From contig NC_083597.1 of NCBI RefSeq assembly GCF_020882245.1, positions 27,940,652 to 28,004,651 on the forward strand: a stretch of DNA of 64,000 bases. The letters are read 5' to 3'. How positions within the stretch are numbered: the first letter of the stretch is position 1; every line of letters starts with the position of its first letter. Source of the DNA: Rhopalosiphum padi. Lineage: Eukaryota; Arthropoda; Insecta; Hemiptera; Aphididae. Below the pieces are notes generated by a model. It was not told the DNA's origin. It searched no databases and worked only from the letters and a program-made list of their open reading frames with translations. Positions 56,881 to 64,000 of this stretch are shown here, piece after piece. The translations under genes were made by a program, and so were the position numbers.

Positions 56881-57309
56881 TAAATGCGTGGGATAGGTTC
56901 CCGGTACACGCATGTACATGAGATATTCATACACTGCACGAAACGCTTTTTATGAACACGTTATACGGTAACGGCAGCGGTCCTTTGAGAGGGACTGGGG
57001 AGGACCACAGAGGGTTGGTTTTTTTCGTACAAATTAATTTTTTCCAGCTATTTTATTTAAATACAAGTGGGAATTCGGTCAACCTATATCGTAGATTTTT
57101 ACACGAAATAATAATAGGTCAAACCACTGTTTTTACTATTTTATATTTGAAATTATGTTAATTATGTTTGATTTAAAAACAACAGATACAAACATAACGT
57201 TACACGCGTAATAATAAACTTAACTGACAATCCCTCGCTATTATTCCTGTCAATGCGATACATCATAATCAGTTAATAAACACTGTATTCTCTCGGTATT
57301 TGGCGAGTA

Positions 57310-57310
57310 C

Positions 57311-57342
<32 letters not shown>

Positions 57343-57348
57343 CACACA
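57310..57348. repeat. (CA)n microsatellite
   Basis: CA repeat with one AAAC interruption. Confidence 0.9.
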
Positions 57349-58485
57349 TTAAAATACATACAACTAACGTTATAATGATTTTATCATTTTAATAGATACA
57401 TATCGTTATTATATGTAATAGTATCAGATACGTATGGCACACTGGTCATGAATATGAACGCTCGCCGTTAATTCGCACGTCATTTGTTTATGTAGACAGG
57501 TATTCCGCCGGAGCAATTAACGCGGGGACACGCCACACAGATACGAAACGTACAATATATTATTATTATCGCGGGCGGTGAAACTCGGAAACGTGACAAA
57601 ACAATTTCAAATGGACAGGAGCAGTGACGCGATACCGTCGCGACCGATGTTTTTGGGGTGACAGTAAAAAAAACAAAAAAACTCTGTACACTTCCGAGGC
57701 TTACGTTGATTGTGTCGGCGGAGGAAGTGGCGGCTGCCAACCGGAGATAACGACCAACCACCGACGAAACAACAACACACAAAGGCACCCCTGGTGGAAT
57801 AGGGTACGATATCGGTTAAGGGGGGTGTGTTTGGGAGGAGTAGCTTAAAGAAGAAAAACACATCTCATCCCTCTGCACAAACTGCAGTGACTCGCAGTCC
57901 AGAGCATCGAATCATATTATTAGACGAATCTGACGGATGAGTAAACAAGACATTATTTTTAACGCCAGCGATAGAAGCTCCGCATCCCAAAACGAGGTCG
58001 TGTTCATAATATAGCAATAATAATATAACAGCCCCCTGAAATAATAATAATAATAATAAATATTAATATCATAATAGTATTACCCTCCTACAGATGTGTT
58101 TCCGCAGTTAAACGTCGATATATGGCGGATTAAAGTATTTTAATGCGCGGCGGCCAGGGCGTTACTGTTTACGACGCGGGGGACCGCCGGTCATGTGTAC
58201 ATAGAATTATAATTCCAAATAAATTTATAGTGATCAAAACACAAATTCAGTGAGCGTCCTAGGATTAGGTCTGGGAAAAACTACCGGAAGCGTACACCGG
58301 CCGTATTATATCTCATACGCCGCAGTACTGCGCGTGTATAACCGCGATGGCGAATTAACGTTATTTTATTTTTCCATAATATATAATATTATAATCCCGG
58401 AGACCTGTGGAAGCGATGTAAACGGGATAAAATATCGGCGCGAAAAAAAGCGTATATACCGCGAGATAGGCGGGCGGCGGGAAGA

Positions 58486-58516
<31 letters not shown>
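58486..58516. repeat. (ACG)n trinucleotide repeat
   Basis: About ten ACG units within the island. It gives Asp/Arg or Ser/Val homopolymer frames that are not genes. Confidence 0.9.
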
Positions 58517-58883
58517 TTCGTATAACATAATATATAATATATCGTAATATAGGTGGTGCGCATGCAAGTACCTCTCCTATACATATATACACGCGTATCG
58601 TTAACGAAAAAAAAACAGTAAATTAGTACGTATATAATATATGGCGAGCGCGCGCGCGGGAACATAAAATATATAATAATACATACGTATATATATATAC
58701 GCACACGCGTGTATAATAATACAGTGTACGTATTATTATATACACTCTGCGGTATACACGCGACGTATACGGTTTTAAACGTACATTATATCATTGCAAA
58801 TTTACAGGCGCCCCCGTACAGTGTGAGTGCGCGTGCAATATAACGATGCGTATAAATAACGATCCCCGATTCACCGGACCGTG

Positions 58884-59000
58884 ACACACACACACACACA
58901 CACACACCGGTGCAGTGCTGAACTTGCACACTCCCACCGACTCGGGATCAGTGTCAGCATTTCCACTAGCGAGCGCCCGTGTGCGCGTGTGTGTGTGTGT
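58884..59000. repeat. Paired (CA)n and (GT)n repeats
   Basis: A CA repeat at 58884-58907 and a GT repeat around 58985-59000 lie about 80 bases apart and are complementary, so they could fold back on each other in single-stranded form. Confidence 0.75.
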
Positions 59001-59500
59001 CTGAGCGCGCGCATTTGTACATCGGTGCGGGGTGGAGAGTGATTAGGGCTTTTGAATAATCGGCTGACCGAGCTTTACGATATATATTTGAGCGTCCTAT
59101 ACACGGGTTCCGGGACGTATATATATATATATATAGTTAGGTAATACGTAATGATATAATATGTATATATATTATTTTGTAATAATATGTACTCGCACAG
59201 TGCACGAGAATATGCCAATTAAATGACAATCGGCCCGAGAGTGCATATATTGGCCGCCGTCGACCGAATTTCGAGTATTTTACATTATATAGAGCCGTGC
59301 GGCTAGACCGAAAGCGAACGTGTGCGAGACACGGGTAACATTTTTTATCTGATTTTTTAGTTGGTTTTTTCTCTCCCCTCCCCCCATCTGTCGTCTGCTG
59401 TTTTGAGCAGATCACCGGTTTGAGGACTCGTCTGTCTAATCCAATTTAGTGCTAATCGCCGCCGCTGCTGCATCGTCGACTGTGCTTTTTAAAACGATTA

Positions 59501-62500
59501 ACTATATCCTATTCCTTTTAAACCAGTTGATCGAGTACCATAAATCTATACACGGCGGTGTAATTCAAAATTGTTATTGCACATGAGTCATCATAATATC
59601 ATAATACAATAAAACACTATTTCGATAAACACGACGTCGTTAGAAAATTGTGAGTTTGCATTAACTGTTACAACTTTAATAGCAACTATTTGCATTGTTT
59701 TGTATCGAGAATTAAAACTACATTGAATAATATTATAAAATGTTTTAACTCTTCATAACGGCATGTGAATATCGACTAATAGATATTTATAATAAACATA
59801 TATTACATATATATATACATGATCAATGTGCAGAAATACTACTTTTGGTATTATAATGTCAGCACAAAATTAAAAATGCATTGTTTATTTTTAATCAATT
59901 AGGTCAGTATAAAAGCTATACATATAAGTTACTAAAATCGTTACAGTAAATCGCGAATTTATATGCTTCTAAGGTGTTTAGTTGGTCTTTTTAATTATAA
60001 TATTGTTAATATTGTGTGTTTTTTAATAGAATTTCAATTTAAAAATAATAATGTGAAATTTTAAGATAATCAATGGTATTTCAACAAAACCATATCGTCC
60101 ACAGAAAACCCACTCCCCGGTGGTGTATATAATTAGTAACAACATTGTTTGAACCAAATGGCCTACCTGTCTTGCACCCTCTCCTCCACTCATATACACA
60201 CGCACATACATACACACCATTTCAGGCGCCCTCTGTTATTAAGAGGCCAATAAGGTTTAGTGACCGGATTAATGAGCCACGGCGTTTAATTAGGGACCCT
60301 TGGGCTTTGAAAACCCCGAATCCTAAATATAAACACACATATTGTATGTATATTGCGTGAGTTAACGTTTTCTGACGTAAGGACTCGAGTGGGTTATAGA
60401 AGAAAAAGAAAATTAAAACTTTGGATAGCAACATCAAATATCTAGCAAATGCTTCTTCCATGTCAAGCCCGTGAGTAAGAACCATCTGCCAAAAACTTTT
60501 CATTTTTCCCACATGTAACTTTAAAGTCGTCAACATTTTACAGTTTTATTTTTTAACTTTTACGAAACAATGTGAATGTGAGTGTATATATATATATATG
60601 CGTATATAAAACATATAGATGAAATAAAAATGTAAATTATTGTAGACACTAAGACAGCATAAGACGTAAATTCGTTAAAGTCCAAAATAAAAACGCCCAC
60701 TATTCACACCAGGATTCTATAAACAAATTATCTCTAATCAAAATTTATGTCACAAGTTATAACACTCATAACATATTAATTTTATTTACATTTTTTTTTT
60801 CTAAACAGTTCATATGAGTATGTCCCACATTTTTACGAACATGACCACATTATGGTTTCCATAAATTATTGTCATTCAACTATAGCGATATAATAAAGAC
60901 GAGTACGTACCATACATTTGTACAATTATTATTCTACGAAATAATAAAAAAATATTTAATAAAAAAAATAACGATTTTGAACAAAAATGGGATGATTTAC
61001 CATAAAATACTTCATAATTTTCAATGCACATCAAAATAGTAAAAATGTAAGTTAGACTTAGTTATTATATTTAACTCTTGTCTACAAAGCAAATCACTAA
61101 AAGTGGAACTATATTATTTATACCATACACTTATATATTCTATGTAATGGATACACGAGAATATCTAACGTTCATGGATGCAATATTTTTGCTTTGCTAA
61201 TATACTTACGAAAGAGATGCACAGAAGCAATTTACTAAACTTTAAAAATATATTAACCCCAATATTGGTTGTGGTTTACGATTAAGCTCGTTTTTATGAA
61301 TGATTTGGTGTATTGAGTAGCTATGTTTTAGGAGGTATTATAGGCTCCCCTTCTGGTCTAAACTCTAAAATGATAAACCCTCAACTATTCACTCGTGTGG
61401 TATAAATCCAAATAATTCATAAAAAATATAAAACCCCCTTTTTTCATATTTAACATAATACGTCACTATATATGTAATAGAATAAATGGAATATCCAACA
61501 TTTTAAATGTTTAGCGAAATATATATGTGTGACCATACTATATATAAAAATATAAGTACTTACGTATTATTTTTAAAAATCACCTCGATATAAATAAAAA
61601 CGGAAATATCGATTTACCAAGTACTTTAACATGCATAAACCACTAATTTGGCTTATATTTAGCACAAATAATAAACAATGACAACCCCAGAGAGCCATAT
61701 CAAGGACTTAGATAACACAAAATACACCCCTCTATACCAGGTAAACTAGCAATTAAATTCCCCAGCACCCTTATTAACAGCTGGTCAAACTGAACTATGT
61801 TTGCACCAACCTCACCGGCAATGATCGTGACTTTTAAGAATTATGACGTTTAACGCACGTGACACGCAATACCAGTAGTCACGCACAAGTGTACAACAAT
61901 AGTAACAAAGTCACTACAGCTACACCACGCATACCGGTCAAGTTAACGTAAGAACTTAGTTCGGTACGTGAGGATGATGTTACGGCTGTAAGCTCATACT
62001 ATGCGGGAAAATGGACGCTATGAAAACCAGCTTGTATAATTTTGACAAAGTATTAATTGGTTTTCTAATTGTATTATATTTATATTACGAACTATAGAAT
62101 ATAATCATCGATAAAGGATTTTCATTAATCTAAGTCTTTGACGAAAGCTCTGCATTATCGTGTACCAAAATACGTTCACGACTGTCTGCGCTCGCCCGTT
62201 ATGGTCTACTATGTTTACAGTGTTTATATAATTTAGACATGATAATATTATTAGGTGACAGACAACAATTATATTAGAAGTTATAGATAATTAATAATAT
62301 TAGAAATTAGAAATAAATAATAATATTAGAAATTGGAAATAAATAATAATAAATATTATGAATCCTGTACTGTCACGATACGGATAGAGCTTTGTTAAGA
62401 CGTGCGCTCGTCTTTAGAGAACATCAAGACATAATGTAAATGCGTATGTGTGTGAGTGTGTGCGGGCTTGTGTGAAATGAAATAAACTCGGCGCATTAAT

Positions 62501-64000
62501 CCCAGCGATAAAATCTTCGAGTAATGAATCTTTTTGAAAGGATCGAGCAAGGGGTTGCGCACAATAATGGACGAGCCGCCGGTCCAATTAATAGGGGACG
62601 CGCTGTGAAATTGATAGGGCGAGAGAGTTCCGGAGCTTTGAACTCGCGAGATAAGCTCGTAGCTCAAAGTGACAGACGCCCACCGACTTCTATTCCCCCT
62701 CCCCAATCCCTCGCATGGTGTATAACGCAATAATCTACGTAAAAGCCCATATGAAGGGAATAATATCGAAGCCGGGCTAATAAAATAAATATTCACGGTT
62801 CAATGGCTCATTTGTCGGTGGTTGCGTGCATTCCAATTTTGAAATTGGATTTTAGTTTTAAATAGAAGATGATGTAAGACCTTATGATTTTTTTCTCCTA
62901 ACGTAAATCCCAGAATATCGGCTGACAAAATATCATTATTTTTTTTAATTTCGCTAACTTTTTATCATCCTTTATATACCAATATGAAAAAAAAAATCAA
63001 GATTTATACCAAAATAGGCTAAAGCATTTTTCTTTAAAAACCTAAAGTAAATTATAAAATCAAGTAACAGGATCAGATTAAACTTAATGTTGTTTGACTT
63101 TTCATAAAAATTAAGTGGTATAAATTCAATCCAATACTTATCAAATATTAAATTCAGTTTTAATACAGTTATATTTTTTTCTAAATTAATTGAATAAATA
63201 AAAATGTTAGGTTGGAAAATGTAATGGTTTATTCCTATTATTCCTCAATTTTATTTCATCATACATATTTCAGAAATATTTAGGCTCATGTCAGTGTATC
63301 ACTCGATTATCAACGTCCGCAATAGATTCACAGCCATTAAGCCGTATACTGTTTTTTTCCTCATAATATAACGTTTTGGATTTTTCCATATACATCACTT
63401 GTGCTTACCGCAAACCGTGTTCATGAAAAATAGTATTCCATTTTGTATATTTATTTATATTGTATGTGTATATAGACACTACTATCAGGAAAAACCTCTT
63501 TTACCCGTCGCTGTTTACAGAAAAGATAGACATAATGCTTGTGCGGGCTAAAACCGAGAAAAAGATTGATTACTATCTTCATGTGCATCAGTCCAAACAC
63601 TTCGTGGTACTCTTTCGAAATTTTAGGTCGCGTGTCGGCCGTGCCATTAAAATTTGTGAAACACGAATGACTTTAAATACCGTAAAACAAACGTGTGTTA
63701 AATCCCCCGAATTGTCGTTTTTGAGCTGGTTGACTGAACCGGAAATGAACAAAATATTTATTGTTCCATTCCAGTTTACCCCTCTGATATTTACCATTTA
63801 TTACAATATTATCATATGTCTCATTATATTGTATGCAAACAGTAATATCGAACAAAAGTGAGGATAATATTTCATAACGAAATGTAGACATTTAAATATT
63901 TGTTTTAGTATGTTTGATAATTTTATACTCCAACTTGACCCATTATATTTTGGAAATAAATATTATGAACTGTATTCCAGTTTACCTCTCCAAAAGTATA
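59501..64000. other. Distal upstream / first-intron DNA of Ten-m
   Basis: No confident gene. Balanced-composition blocks at about 60150-60330, 61780-62000, 62490-62840 and 63520-63760 stand out. A plus-strand frame of 133 codons near 63460-63861 spans the last block, but I recognise no domain in it. Transcription-factor-like words in these blocks are described under findings. Confidence 0.45.
62292..62343. repeat. Tandem duplication of a 26-base unit
   Basis: Two adjacent copies of an AT-rich 26-base unit (62292-62317 and 62318-62343) differing at one base (TTAGAA versus TTGGAA). Confidence 0.9.

Larger units (their letters stand above)
57400..59500. promoter_or_regulatory. GC/CpG-rich island upstream of Ten-m, candidate promoter
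   Basis: About 2 kb with much higher CpG content than the flanks, containing ACG, CA, GT and CG repeats. It is the second island in the window and lies 5-7 kb upstream of the first Ten-m exon found. It could be a Ten-m promoter (minus strand) or a promoter for an unseen plus-strand transcript: an arthropod-initiator-like TCAGTG on the plus strand lies near 58949. I cannot assign the strand. Confidence 0.4.

Noticed and set aside
58366..58704. Arg-, Ser- and Val-run frames on both strands
   Set aside because: Artefacts of the ACG repeat in the CpG-rich island.
1..64000. CRISPR arrays, bacterial operons, rRNA or tRNA genes
   Set aside because: None seen by eye. The repeats are simple or eukaryotic interspersed types, and no tRNA-like T-loop word in a plausible context was noticed. 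A tRNA scan could still find one.

Overview
The window is nuclear DNA from an insect, most likely an aphid or a close hemipteran relative. Signs of this are strongly AT-rich sequence with TAATATTATAATA-type spacers, many small GT-AG introns (often 60-100 bases), arthropod-type genes, and dispersed repeats with 'GATTCTGAGCG...CGCTCAGAATC' ends of a kind I associate with aphid genomes. The aphid call rests on remembered repeat style and gene similarity, not on a database search. No bacterial, viral or CRISPR content was seen.

Two large conserved genes converge on each other. Left (+ strand, coding 20887-29518): a 13-exon atypical soluble guanylate cyclase, orthologous to Drosophila Gyc88E. It was rebuilt exon by exon with every splice phase matching: 960 residues in the order HNOB haem domain, HNOBA/PAS-like domain, coiled coil, cyclase domain, and a long low-complexity tail ending in a basic patch plus a CaaX-like Cys-Lys-Leu-Ile. 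Right (- strand, coding 52535 down to 35099): a teneurin, best matched to Ten-m. Here 29 constitutive exons give 2824 residues from the cytoplasmic PPDVPPRN motif to the stop codon, again with all phases consistent. The extreme N-terminus was not found and probably lies beyond the right edge or in a short exon I could not see. The two stop codons are about 5.6 kb apart, tail to tail.

Region by region: 1-16.4 kb is gene-poor AT-rich DNA with decayed interspersed repeats and one doubtful small exon. 16.4-18.1 kb is a GC/CpG-rich island with a long CA repeat, a candidate promoter and 5' UTR for Gyc88E. 20.8-29.75 kb is Gyc88E. 29.75-34.9 kb is convergent intergenic DNA. 35.1-52.5 kb is Ten-m, with a hAT-like element and a further dispersed repeat in the intron at 40.0-41.4 kb. 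52.5-64 kb is upstream/first-intron DNA of Ten-m, with a second GC-rich island (57.4-59.5 kb), a dense cluster of alternating purine-pyrimidine repeats, and several compositionally distinct blocks that look like regulatory elements.

The two genes have no known joint pathway. Gyc88E makes cGMP, and its family is linked to gas (oxygen/NO) sensing in neurons. Ten-m is a type II transmembrane adhesion receptor for synaptic partner matching and axon guidance. The most interesting items are a 27-base, frame-preserving microexon in Ten-m, a putative prenylation tail on the guanylate cyclase, and a 66-base stop-free intron inside the cyclase gene.
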